Below, piece after piece: positions 52,210-60,969 of a stretch of DNA of 64,000 nucleotides (position 1 is its first letter; the number at the start of each line of letters is the position of its first letter). Below the pieces are notes generated by a model, which worked only from the letters and a program-made list of their open reading frames with translations, had not been told where the DNA came from and did not search any database. The translations under genes were made by a program, and so were the position numbers. The DNA comes from Candidatus Electrothrix scaldis (GTDB lineage: Bacteria; Desulfobacterota; Desulfobulbia; Desulfobulbales; Desulfobulbaceae): positions 2,185,501 through 2,249,500 of the forward strand of contig CP138355.1 of assembly GCA_033584155.1 (NCBI GenBank), read 5' to 3'.

Positions 52210-53271
52210 ATGAATCTGAAAAAAGGAAAACCGGCCATGACCTCAATGGAACGGGTCCAGGCTGCTTTAACGCATCAGGAGCCGGACCGGGTACCCCTTT
52301 CTCTTCTGTTGACCGTACACGGTGCCAGAGAATTGGGCCTGGGAATTCGGGAGTATTATTCCAAGGCGGAATATGTGGTGGAAGGGCAGTTGCGCATGCT
52401 GGAAAAATATCGGTATGATTTTGTCAATGCTCTGTGTGCGGCAGCGTTATCCCTGGAGCCCTTTGGTGGCGAAGTCATCTGGTATGAAGACGGTGCGCCG
52501 AACAGTGGAGAACCTTTTCTCAAAACAGAGCAGGATATCCTTTCTCTCCAGGTTCCAGACCCGACCTGTACGCCCTCCTTTGTCAGAATGCTGCGGGCGA
52601 TTGCGATGCTGAAAGAGAAGCTGGGCGATGAGGTGCCGATTACCGGGGTAGTGGTCTCTCCTTTTTCTCTCCCGGTTTTGCAGATGGGCTTTCCTGCCTA
52701 TATTGAATTGATGTACGAGCGACCTGATTTGTTTGAGCGGTTGATGCAGGTGAATCAGGAGTTCTGCCTTGCTGCGGCGGATGCCCAGATTAAGGCCGGA
52801 GCCACAGCGATTTGTTATTTTGATGCCCTGCTTTCGTCGAATGTCACAGCACAGCCCCATCTTGCAGCAGGTTTCAACGTGGCACGGGAGACCCTGGCGC
52901 AGATCAACAGCCCCAAGGCAATCCACATGGCGACAGCTCCAACCTTGCCGGTTATTGAAGATGTTATCGCGACCGGGTCTGCAATAATCGGAGTGGGTAT
53001 TCTGGATGACTTGGTGAAGCTCAAAGCCACCTGCCGGGGGAGACTGACGATTCTCGGAAATCTGAACGGGATTGAGATGCGACGCTGGACACCGGAACAG
53101 ACCGAGAAAAACGTCAAACAGGCTATTGCGGAAGCTGGACCCGGTGGAGGGTTTATCCTGGCAGATAATGGTGAGATCCCCTGGCAGGTCAGTGAGGAAA
53201 CCTTGCTGGCTGTTTCTGATGCTACCCATAAATGGGGGCATTATCCTCTCTGCCATGAGGCAGAAATATAG
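52210..53271 (+). CDS. Uroporphyrinogen-decarboxylase-type corrinoid methyltransferase, copy 2
   Basis: The 353-residue protein is a close paralogue of the gene at 50206. Shared blocks include MTSMERV, HQEPDRVPL, YVVEGQLRMLEKYR, MGFPAYIELMY and GNLNGIEMRRWTP. It follows the B12 protein by 17 bp. The two copies could handle the methyl donor and acceptor sides, or two substrates. Differences lie mainly in the central barrel loops (LCAAALSLEPFGG against FFYAAIEPEAFG). Substrate is unknown. Confidence 0.85.
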   Translation: MNLKKGKPAMTSMERVQAALTHQEPDRVPLSLLLTVHGARELGLGIREYYSKAEYVVEGQLRMLEKYRYDFVNALCAAALSLEPFGGEVIWYEDGAPNSGEPFLKTEQDILSLQVPDPTCTPSFVRMLRAIAMLKEKLGDEVPITGVVVSPFSLPVLQMGFPAYIELMYERPDLFERLMQVNQEFCLAAADAQIKAGATAICYFDALLSSNVTAQPHLAAGFNVARETLAQINSPKAIHMATAPTLPVIEDVIATGSAIIGVGILDDLVKLKATCRGRLTILGNLNGIEMRRWTPEQTEKNVKQAIAEAGPGGGFILADNGEIPWQVSEETLLAVSDATHKWGHYPLCHEAEI

Positions 53272-53276
53272 GCAGG

Positions 53277-55160
53277 ATGAGGAGTGAGCAATTGCGACTG
53301 ACTTTTTGCTTTATCGTCTGCGAGAATTTTTTTCCTGAAGTTAAGGCATCTGTCCGTCAGCAGGGCCTGAAAAATGTGGTCGTTCGTTCATATCCTTCCC
53401 ATTGCTGCACGGCTCCGCTCCGCTGGTCGGAATTGGCAGAGCTTGTGGATGGGGTGAGCGCTGACGTTATAGTAATCTCTGGAAGTTACTGTCTACGTGG
53501 TCTTGAAGTCCCCCCTGAGGAGACCCGCATATGCCAGATCAGGCAACATGGGCAATGCCACCATCTGCTGGCAGGACCGACTTTAGTCGATGCCTTGCAG
53601 CAGGACGGAACCTACCTCCTGAGCCCAGGTTGGCTCAAACGTTGGCGAAGTCATGTCAAGGTGTGGGGCTTTGATCAAGCTACGGCCTTGGAGTTTTTCG
53701 GGCAATCGTTGCGGCGCTTACTGCTGCTGGATACCGGGATAGATCCCGAGACGCAACGACATCTTGCTGAATTTGGTGAGTTTCTTGAGTTGCCGACCGA
53801 AACCTTGACCATCGGACTGGAATTTCTTGACCTCCTCCTGACAGGCATTATTGCTGATCACCAACAACAGGAGCTTTTTCGGCGCAAGAATGAGATTGAA
53901 CGCCAAGCTGCTGAAACGGCAATGACCTTGGATTTGATCCGGATGGTGACCAGGGCAAAAGCCAAACCAGAGGTTGTTGCCGGTATTATAGAGCTGTTCA
54001 CCATGCTTTTTGACCCGCAGAAAATTCATTTTATTCCTGTTGGCAACGGTGAGGTACAGTATGATCAGATCACCACGCTCACAGCGGAAGAACAGCAGCA
54101 GATAGAACAGTTTCATGTGGGAGGAGAGAGACATCAGCTCCTCAATGAGGAAGAGGGAAGTTTTTTTCTGCGGATAGGCCGAAAAGAAAAGGTTTCGGCA
54201 CTCCTCCTGATTTCGCGGGTTGCTTATCCTCAATATGTGCATCAGTATATCAACACGGCCCTTGCCCTTTCAGAAGTCTGTGCTTTGGCTATTGAGCATG
54301 TGCAGACCCTGCGCGAACTTGTCCGCACCTCCCATTTAGCGGGTAAGGCAGAGGTAGCCACCGAGGTGCTTCATAATGTGGGCAATACTCTGAACAGTAT
54401 TTCAGTGTCTTCTGAACATATCCGGGAGCTTGTGCAGCAGAGTAGCAGCAGTACCCTCCCTACCGTTGTCCAGTTGATAGAGGAGCACAAGGAAGAGCTT
54501 GCCAATTTTTGCGCGCATGATCCCAGGGGACAACGGCTTCCTACCTATTTTGCTAAGCTTTCTGAGAAGATGGCGGAAGAGCGAGAGCTCCTCGTGGCAG
54601 AAAGTACTCGGCAACTGCACCATATTCGCCGTATTACAGAGATTATTCGTGCCCAGCAGGATACCGCAAAGCTGACGCATTTCACGGAGCAGATTAACCT
54701 GAATGCGCTACTTGAAGAGAGTCTGGAGCTTTTTCAGGGGGATTTGCAGGGGCAAGAGATCGTAGTGGAGCGTCAGTTTGATTTCCAGGAGAGCATGAGT
54801 GGTGAGCCGCATAAGATCCTCCAGGTTATCAATAACCTGATTCGTAATGCTGTGGATGCCTTTGCAGGGACATCGGTTGAGCGAAAGATCATTATATTAA
54901 ACACATATCCCAGCTCCAATCGGGAAAAAGTGATTGTTGAGGTCCGTGATAACGGAAAAGGAATGGCAGAAAAAGTTTTGCAACAGGCTTTTACCTTTGG
55001 TTTCACGACCAAGAGAAGAGGGCATGGGTTTGGACTCCATAACGCCGCTAACCTGACAGCGGAAATGGGAGGAAGCCTGAGTGGAGAGAGTGCAGGGTTA
55101 GAGCAAGGAGCAACGTTCAGGATGGTGCTTCCTGTAACAGCAACCAGGAGAACAGAGTGA
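53277..55160 (+). CDS. Histidine kinase with DUF1638-like N-terminus
   Basis: The N-terminal 190 residues (FCFIVCENFFPEVKASV...) resemble DUF1638, a domain often encoded beside corrinoid methyltransferases in anaerobes. Next come a coiled linker and a GAF-like region (about 215-345). The kinase core has the H-box EVATEVLHNVGNTLNSISVS (His 366) of the LHNVGN type and an ATPase with NNLIRNAVDA, VRDNGKGM and GFGLHNAANLTAEMGG. No TM helix is seen, so it is a cytosolic sensor. It starts five bases after the methyltransferase gene and overlaps the next kinase by four bases, so it is one transcript. It probably reads the state of the methyl system. Confidence 0.8.
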   Translation: MRSEQLRLTFCFIVCENFFPEVKASVRQQGLKNVVVRSYPSHCCTAPLRWSELAELVDGVSADVIVISGSYCLRGLEVPPEETRICQIRQHGQCHHLLAGPTLVDALQQDGTYLLSPGWLKRWRSHVKVWGFDQATALEFFGQSLRRLLLLDTGIDPETQRHLAEFGEFLELPTETLTIGLEFLDLLLTGIIADHQQQELFRRKNEIERQAAETAMTLDLIRMVTRAKAKPEVVAGIIELFTMLFDPQKIHFIPVGNGEVQYDQITTLTAEEQQQIEQFHVGGERHQLLNEEEGSFFLRIGRKEKVSALLLISRVAYPQYVHQYINTALALSEVCALAIEHVQTLRELVRTSHLAGKAEVATEVLHNVGNTLNSISVSSEHIRELVQQSSSSTLPTVVQLIEEHKEELANFCAHDPRGQRLPTYFAKLSEKMAEERELLVAESTRQLHHIRRITEIIRAQQDTAKLTHFTEQINLNALLEESLELFQGDLQGQEIVVERQFDFQESMSGEPHKILQVINNLIRNAVDAFAGTSVERKIIILNTYPSSNREKVIVEVRDNGKGMAEKVLQQAFTFGFTTKRRGHGFGLHNAANLTAEMGGSLSGESAGLEQGATFRMVLPVTATRRTE

Positions 55161-56959
55161 CAGCAATGGTACAAGGGGTTCGGCGGGTTTTAGTGATCGA
55201 CGACAACCCGGAGATTCATAACGATATTAAAAAAATTTTGCAGCCGAAAACAGCGCCTGATGATTTTGATGAGCTGCTTTCGGATCTAACCGGTCAAGCC
55301 ACTTCAAAGCCGCAGCAAAACATGATTCAGGTGGATTCCGCCTTTCAGGGGGATGAAGGAATCAAGATGGTCCGCCAGGCCAGGCTGGATGATCAGCCCT
55401 ATGCCTTGGCCTTTGTTGATATGCGGATACCTCCTGGTCTCGATGGATTACAGACGATTAAAAAGCTTCAGATGGAGGATGATCGTCTGCAATTTATTAT
55501 TATAACAGCATACTCAGATTATTCCTGGCAGGAGATCAGCAGTACCTTAATTTCTAAAGATAACCTGCTGGTTATAAAAAAACCATTTGAAGCCATAGAG
55601 ATACGTCAGAGCGCTAGTGCCCTTCTGGAAAAATGGCATATTGCCATAGAACGTGAGCATATTCTTGCTGCTTTAGCCATGCAACGGGATATGCTGGAAG
55701 ATAAGGTGCGCGAGCGGACCGCTGAGCTGGATCAGAAAAATGTTCTTTTACAGCGCGAGATTGAAGAACGAAAAAAAGCTGAAGAGCAGATACGCCAGCA
55801 TCGGGACATGCTGGAGGAGGAAGTTGCACGGCGGAGTGCCCGTATCGTGGAACAGAATAATTTCCTCCATACCGTGATAAATTCCCTCCCTCATCCCTTT
55901 ATGGTGGTGAATATCGCTGATTATACGGTGGCCATTGCCAATACAGCGACCCGGAAGGAAGGGGGCGAGGTCCCTGAGGAAGAAAAATGTTACCAGTATC
56001 TCCACGGCTTTGATCAGCCTTGTCACGAGAGTGGTCTGCCCTGTCCTTTGCAGGGTATCGAAATGAATAGCGAGCCTGCCTTGCTTGAGCATCGCATCTC
56101 TGATCAAGAGGGGAAAGAACGGATTCTTGAGGTGCATACTCATCCTGTGGCGACCAGCCAAGGGGAAGGGGAAGGGGAGGAAATGCAGACTATTGAATAC
56201 TGTATTGATATTACTCGCCGGAAAAAGCTTGAAGCTGCTTCACTGAAAAACTCCAAGATGGAACTGGTCGCAACACTGGCCGGGGGAATAGCCCACGATT
56301 TTAATAATCTCTTAATGGCTATTATCGGTAATATCGAGCTTGCTGCCATGAATATGCCCAGTGAACATAGCTCCTCATCATTTCTGGATTATGCCGTTGA
56401 TGCCTCTGTCCAGGCAAAAGATTTAACGCATAAATTTTTGCTCTTTTCAAATTTTGATCCGCCAGCGCGGCAGGCAGTTCCTCTGGGCGATTTAATTACC
56501 ACCAGTTGTCAGGCTGTGTTTTCCGGCTCCAATATTACTCCGACCTTTCATTTTTCCTCGGATTTATGGTTGGGCTATATTGATCCCGGTCAGCTGGATC
56601 TGGCCCTGCGGGAACTCTTTCTTAATGCACGGGAAGCAATGGGAGACGAGGGAGTGATCACCCTCAGTGCAGAGAATATAACCCGGGTTGGGGCTGGGCA
56701 GGCCCATCCTGAGCGGAGCAAGGGGAGGTACATCAAGATAACCCTGCAGGATCAGGGCGTGGGGATTGAGCCCAAGGAGCTTGCCAATGTCTTTGATCCG
56801 TATTTTTCCAGCAAGGTGCGAGGATACGGGAAAGGGATGGGGCTGGGCCTGACTATTGCCTCTTCCATTATTCATCAGCACCAGGGCTATATTGATATCG
56901 AGTCAACCCTCGGTGTGGGCACCACGGTGCATGTTGAGTTGCCTGCTGCAACGGAATAG
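55157..56959 (+). CDS. Receiver-PAS-histidine kinase hybrid
   Basis: The receiver comes first (VLVIDDNPEIHND, phospho-acceptor in LAFVDMRIPPGLDG, Asp 88). A coiled coil and a PAS domain follow, whose CYQYLHGFDQPCHESGLPC cluster (residues 278-296) has the spaced cysteines seen in redox or metal-sensing PAS domains. The kinase core has GGIAHDFNNLLMAIIG (His 380), NAREAM and GMGLGLTIASSIIH. GTG 55157 overlaps the previous stop; ATG 55166 is an alternative start. It likely receives phosphate from the DUF1638 kinase and relays it through its own kinase core. No output DNA-binding regulator is adjacent. Confidence 0.88.
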   Translation: MTAMVQGVRRVLVIDDNPEIHNDIKKILQPKTAPDDFDELLSDLTGQATSKPQQNMIQVDSAFQGDEGIKMVRQARLDDQPYALAFVDMRIPPGLDGLQTIKKLQMEDDRLQFIIITAYSDYSWQEISSTLISKDNLLVIKKPFEAIEIRQSASALLEKWHIAIEREHILAALAMQRDMLEDKVRERTAELDQKNVLLQREIEERKKAEEQIRQHRDMLEEEVARRSARIVEQNNFLHTVINSLPHPFMVVNIADYTVAIANTATRKEGGEVPEEEKCYQYLHGFDQPCHESGLPCPLQGIEMNSEPALLEHRISDQEGKERILEVHTHPVATSQGEGEGEEMQTIEYCIDITRRKKLEAASLKNSKMELVATLAGGIAHDFNNLLMAIIGNIELAAMNMPSEHSSSSFLDYAVDASVQAKDLTHKFLLFSNFDPPARQAVPLGDLITTSCQAVFSGSNITPTFHFSSDLWLGYIDPGQLDLALRELFLNAREAMGDEGVITLSAENITRVGAGQAHPERSKGRYIKITLQDQGVGIEPKELANVFDPYFSSKVRGYGKGMGLGLTIASSIIHQHQGYIDIESTLGVGTTVHVELPAATE

Positions 56960-56973
56960 AGAATTAGGAATTT

Positions 56974-57035
56974 GTAGAGGCGGGGGGCCTGCCTGTCCGC
57001 CCGATGATGTGAGTGAGACGGCAGGCCGTCTCACT
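56974..57035. repeat. Two hairpins between convergent kinase genes
   Basis: A GC-rich stem (GGCGG.../CCGCC, within about 56979-57002) is followed by a perfect 10 bp stem AGTGAGACGG/CCGTCTCACT (57012-57021 and 57026-57035) with loop CAGG. Between two convergent genes these can end both transcripts. The first resembles the interspersed GTAG(G)GGCG repeat family. Confidence 0.5.
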
Positions 57036-57042
57036 ATGAAGA

Positions 57043-59316
57043 TTACATGTGATCATCAAGAACTTCCCGGACAATCTCCGCTAATTCCCGTGTGGTGAGT
57101 GGTTTAATAACATATTTTTTTATCCCCAGTTGCAGGGCCTCATGTTTGGAAAGGGCTGTGGTGTAACCTGTACAAAGGATGATTGGGAGATCAGGCCGTA
57201 AGTGCAGGGCGGAACGGGCAAGATCTCCCCCTGTCAGGCCTGGCATGGTGTGATCTGTTATGAGCAGATCAAAGGCATGCGGGTCCTCTTGGAATATTTT
57301 TAGGGCGTTCAGGCTCTGGTTTTCCACAGTCACTGTGTAGCCGAGATTGCTGAGCAGGGTTTTGCTGATCCGGGTGATGTCCAACTCATCATCAACAAAG
57401 AGGATCCGTTCTGTTCCTCTTGGGATAGGGGCGCGGGAATCCTCAGCTGCTTTTTCCTTTTTCTCCTGCTTGGTGGTCGGCAGGTAGACACGAAAGGTTG
57501 TTCCCTGTCCCTTGGTGCTTTCAACCTCGATAAAGCCCTTACTGTCTTCCACTATCCCGTGGATTACTGCTAAACCCAGGCCGGTCCCTGCTCCCTGCTC
57601 CTTGGTGGTGAAGTAGGGGTCAAAGATGCGACTTATGGTGGATTCATCCATTCCCAGGCCGCTGTCCTGTACTGCCAGTTCAACAAAGGAACCGGCCTTC
57701 ACCTTGGGCTTGTCAGCAACACGTTCCGAGGATATGGTGACCGGTTTGAGGCTGATCCTTAAGGTGCCTTGCTCATTGCCAATGGCGTGAAATCCATTGG
57801 TGAAGAGGTTGAGGATGATCTGGTGGATATTGGTTGGATCAGCAAGCACAATACCGGATTGCGGATCTATGTCTTCCTTGATCTCGATACTTGTCGGTAA
57901 GGAAGAGCGCATCATGGTTACCGCCTCGTGGACAGTTTGATTGATCTGGAGTTCCTCTTTTTGCGGCTTTTTCTTTCTGCTGAAGGTTAGTATTTGCTTG
58001 ATAAGGTTACTCGCCCGATTACCTGCAAGAATAATTTGGTTAAGGTCATTTTCCAAGGGACTGTCCTTGGGCAGAGCGAGCTGGATCATTTCTGTGTACC
58101 CGAGGATTGCCGCAAGAATATTGTTAAAATCATGGGCTATTCCTCCGGCCAGGGTGCCGATGGCTTCCATTTTCCGGGCCTGAAAGAGTTCCTCTTCCAG
58201 CTTCTTTTTATCTGTAACATCCCGGGCAATATATACCAGATACCGGAATTCTCCCTCTTCATCAAGAACTGGGGCGGAACAGATGTGGAAGAAATGGTTT
58301 AGGAGTTTGTGCTCTATGGTGCTGCAATGTTGGTATCCGTCATGGATAGAGCGTATACCAGGACAGCCGGGACAAAAACTGTTTTCCTTGCGAAACAGGT
58401 CGTAACAGGTCGTGCCCACAATCTCTTCAGGTTTTGCCTGGAAAAATTCATAGGTCGCCCGATTCGCCCGAATGATGCGCATCTTGCTGTCCTGTATAGT
58501 GATAATGTCTGGGATGGCATCAAAGGTGCTTTGCCACTCCTCTGTCTGAAGGAGGAGTTGTTGTTCAATTTCTGCGCGTTTTTTCATGTGCTTGCTGGTT
58601 TTGACATAAAAGACCAGCAGGCCGGTCACTCCCATGAGGTAGATGAGGAGATGGTAAAGGGCGCTTGTTCTGAATTGTTTTTGAAAAAGAGCGACAATGC
58701 CGTCAATGGGAAAGGTGATGCTGATGCCGCCGCGTATATCGCCTGCATGATCGTTTTTGCGAATATGGCATTTAAGGCAGGCATCCCTGGTGATTGCTGG
58801 CATCATGACTCGCATCGATGTTTTCTCGCCTTGGCGGATTAGTTCTGCGGCATCTTTTTCCCCCTGGACAAAGGAAAGGAGCGCTTCTTTTTCCCAGGGA
58901 TCCGGCATGTTTTCCGGTCGGACAGCATCAAGGCTGGTGATATGTCCTCCTCTCCCATAGAGTTCCTGCTCTAGTTGATACACTTGGCGGGTCATATGGG
59001 CAGGATTGATCAGAGTGAGTTTTTTTCCGCTTGGAGTGACAATATCCCTGTCTTTAAAATCGGGTAAATAGGGATTGGGAAGATTTTTTTCACTGATCGG
59101 CACATAAACGCCGCCGTTATGGGCGTTCCATAACTCGTAAACATAGTCCTTGTTGACAGCAGTGAGGCCTATTTTTTTGCCGATAAACTCCACGCTTTGC
59201 CATTCGTGTTTCAGGTAAAGGCCAAGGGAGCCGGTAATAAGTAAGGACCAGGATATGAATGCTGCCACACACCAGAGGCGAAGTTGTTTCAGCCCGACAC
59301 TTGTATTATTCTGCAT
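57043..59316 (-). CDS. Membrane hybrid histidine kinase with haem-type CxxCH sensor (DUF3365-like)
   Basis: A TM anchor (residues 13-35) leads to a periplasmic DUF3365-like domain with CLKCH at 180-184, a c-type haem site. The segment WNAHNGGVYVPISEKNLPNP is typical of this family. A second TM lies near 220-240, then a PAS domain with a cysteine group (FCPGCPG, YQHC), the kinase core (GGIAHDFNNILAAILG, His 394; ATPase with GTGLGLAVIHG) and a C-terminal receiver (DLLITDHTMPG). It probably senses redox state or a gas such as NO or O2. ATG 59316 is preferred because the anchor follows directly; starts at 59370 or 59379 are possible. Confidence 0.87.
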   Translation of the reverse strand: MQNNTSVGLKQLRLWCVAAFISWSLLITGSLGLYLKHEWQSVEFIGKKIGLTAVNKDYVYELWNAHNGGVYVPISEKNLPNPYLPDFKDRDIVTPSGKKLTLINPAHMTRQVYQLEQELYGRGGHITSLDAVRPENMPDPWEKEALLSFVQGEKDAAELIRQGEKTSMRVMMPAITRDACLKCHIRKNDHAGDIRGGISITFPIDGIVALFQKQFRTSALYHLLIYLMGVTGLLVFYVKTSKHMKKRAEIEQQLLLQTEEWQSTFDAIPDIITIQDSKMRIIRANRATYEFFQAKPEEIVGTTCYDLFRKENSFCPGCPGIRSIHDGYQHCSTIEHKLLNHFFHICSAPVLDEEGEFRYLVYIARDVTDKKKLEEELFQARKMEAIGTLAGGIAHDFNNILAAILGYTEMIQLALPKDSPLENDLNQIILAGNRASNLIKQILTFSRKKKPQKEELQINQTVHEAVTMMRSSLPTSIEIKEDIDPQSGIVLADPTNIHQIILNLFTNGFHAIGNEQGTLRISLKPVTISSERVADKPKVKAGSFVELAVQDSGLGMDESTISRIFDPYFTTKEQGAGTGLGLAVIHGIVEDSKGFIEVESTKGQGTTFRVYLPTTKQEKKEKAAEDSRAPIPRGTERILFVDDELDITRISKTLLSNLGYTVTVENQSLNALKIFQEDPHAFDLLITDHTMPGLTGGDLARSALHLRPDLPIILCTGYTTALSKHEALQLGIKKYVIKPLTTRELAEIVREVLDDHM

Positions 59317-59707
59317 ACAAATTTTTTTGTGGCTAAGAAGGCAAAATAGGGACTTGGCCTGCGGTTTCATAAACAGCATCTGCCGTGTCCATTGAGAGAA
59401 AAGAAGCCTATTTTATTCCAGGAAAGGCGGAGTGCTTTCTTTCCTGATATCATCATGGTATAGGGGGGAGCAGGAGAAGTCAAACAGGAAGAATAGGAAA
59501 AGAGAAAGGGCTTGGCCCATACTCTCTTTTGTCACTGACTTCCATCTGAATCCTCCAGACCGAGACAATAAATAAACCACCTCCCCCTCCCCAAAAAACA
59601 GGGTGGTTTTCTCCGACCAAATAAAATGTGAAAGTTGGCTTGGCCGATTTTATCGACCACTTTCATATAAAGTTCAAGCTGAAAAACCAGCCGTACATAA
59701 AAAAATT
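59317..59707. other. Divergent region between the kinase and the M48 protease
   Basis: This stretch of about 390 bp carries promoters for two divergent genes. Other than the leader copy at 59638-59671 and a diverged partial copy at about 59601-59627 (GGTGGTTTTCTCCGACC), I see nothing. Confidence 0.35.
59638..59671 (+). repeat. Third copy of the GCTTGGCCG leader element
   Basis: GCTTGGCCGATTTTATCGACC and then ACTTTCATATAAA match the two copies before the gene at 17223 (GCTTGGCCGGTTTTACCGACC there), including the near-palindrome and the ATAT end. It lies 37 bp before the M48 protease start. Length limits prevent quoting it in one piece here; see 17091-17122 for comparison. Confidence 0.55.
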
Positions 59708-60964
59708 ATGAACCCATATCTTGTTTTTATTCTCACCGTTCTTGTTGCCAGCTATTTTCTGGATCTGGTTGTTTCCTTTCTTGAGATTCGTTCTCTGCAA
59801 CCTGAGTTGCCCGCTGAATTTAAGGATGTTTATGATGAGGAAAAGTACCGTAAGTCACAGGAGTATACCAGGGTAACAGCCCGTTTTTCCCTGATACAGG
59901 ATACGATTACCTTGGTCGCAACCCTTCTTTTTATTTTGGCAGGGGGATTTAATACCGTTGACTTTCTGGCCCGGAGTGTGGGCTGGGGATCTATCAGTAC
60001 CGGCCTGCTCTTTACCGGAATGGTTATCCTGCTCTCTTTTGTGCTGGGGCTGCCATTTTCCCTCTATTCCACCTTTGTCATTGAAGAGCGATTCGGATTT
60101 AACAAAACCACGGTAAAGACCTTTTTTCTCGATTTGTTGAAAGGTGTCCTGCTGGCAATTCTTATAGGGGGACCTTTGCTTGCTGCTGTGCTCTGGTTCT
60201 TCGAAATTACCGGGACACTGGCCTGGATCTATTGCTGGCTGGCTGTGACCCTGTTCACCTTTATTCTTCAATTCCTGGCGCCAGTCCTTATTATGCCGCT
60301 GTTTAATAAGTTTACTCCCCTGGAGGATGGTGAGTTAAAGGAGGGGATTACTGAATATGCAGCGCAGCAGGACTTTGCTATTCAGGGGATTTACACGATG
60401 GACGGTTCCAAGCGCTCCACCCGGCTCAACGCCTTTTTCACCGGATTCGGGCGCTTTCGTCGCATCGTCTTTTTTGATACCCTGGTTGAGAAACTCTTGC
60501 CCCAGGAGATAATTGCTGTCCTGGCCCACGAGATGGGGCATTTTAAGCAGAAGCATATCCTGAAGATGATGGGGCTCTCTATTTTGCAAACAGGCCTCAT
60601 GTTTTATATCCTTTCCCTCTTTCTCGGCAATGCACAGCTCTTTGCCGCCTTTGGTATGGAGCATATCTCGGTTTATGCTGGTTTGATTTTTTTTGGTTTT
60701 CTCTATACGCCGGTTTCCATGCTGCTCTCCATCTTTTTTCATATTTATTCCAGGAAGAATGAATATCAGGCCGATGCCTGGGCTGTAGAGACCACCGCTG
60801 ATCAGGGAGAAGGTCTGATCAACGGACTGAAAAAACTCAGTGTGCATAATCTCTCTAACCTGACCCCGCACCCCTTTAATGTTTTTATTCATTATTCCCA
60901 TCCGCCGGTCTTGCAACGGATTCAGGCGATTCGAGGGTTTGCTCAGAAAAAAGGTGGAGCGTAG
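59708..60964 (+). CDS. M48-family membrane metalloprotease (Ste24/CAAX protease type)
   Basis: The 418-residue integral membrane protease has several TM helices and the zinc motif HEMGH (VLAHEMGHFKQKH, near residue 273). The third ligand is the Glu in KNEYQADAWAVE near 353. SKRSTRLNAFFTGFG and THPHPFNVFIHYSHPPVLQR-type sequence (NLTPHPFN, YSHPP) are typical of Ste24. In bacteria these enzymes handle membrane-protein quality control. I start at ATG 59708 because the first TM begins there; a frame 35 codons upstream has no support. DUF2786/SprT gene follows after five bases. Confidence 0.92.
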   Translation: MNPYLVFILTVLVASYFLDLVVSFLEIRSLQPELPAEFKDVYDEEKYRKSQEYTRVTARFSLIQDTITLVATLLFILAGGFNTVDFLARSVGWGSISTGLLFTGMVILLSFVLGLPFSLYSTFVIEERFGFNKTTVKTFFLDLLKGVLLAILIGGPLLAAVLWFFEITGTLAWIYCWLAVTLFTFILQFLAPVLIMPLFNKFTPLEDGELKEGITEYAAQQDFAIQGIYTMDGSKRSTRLNAFFTGFGRFRRIVFFDTLVEKLLPQEIIAVLAHEMGHFKQKHILKMMGLSILQTGLMFYILSLFLGNAQLFAAFGMEHISVYAGLIFFGFLYTPVSMLLSIFFHIYSRKNEYQADAWAVETTADQGEGLINGLKKLSVHNLSNLTPHPFNVFIHYSHPPVLQRIQAIRGFAQKKGGA

Positions 60965-60969
60965 AAGTT

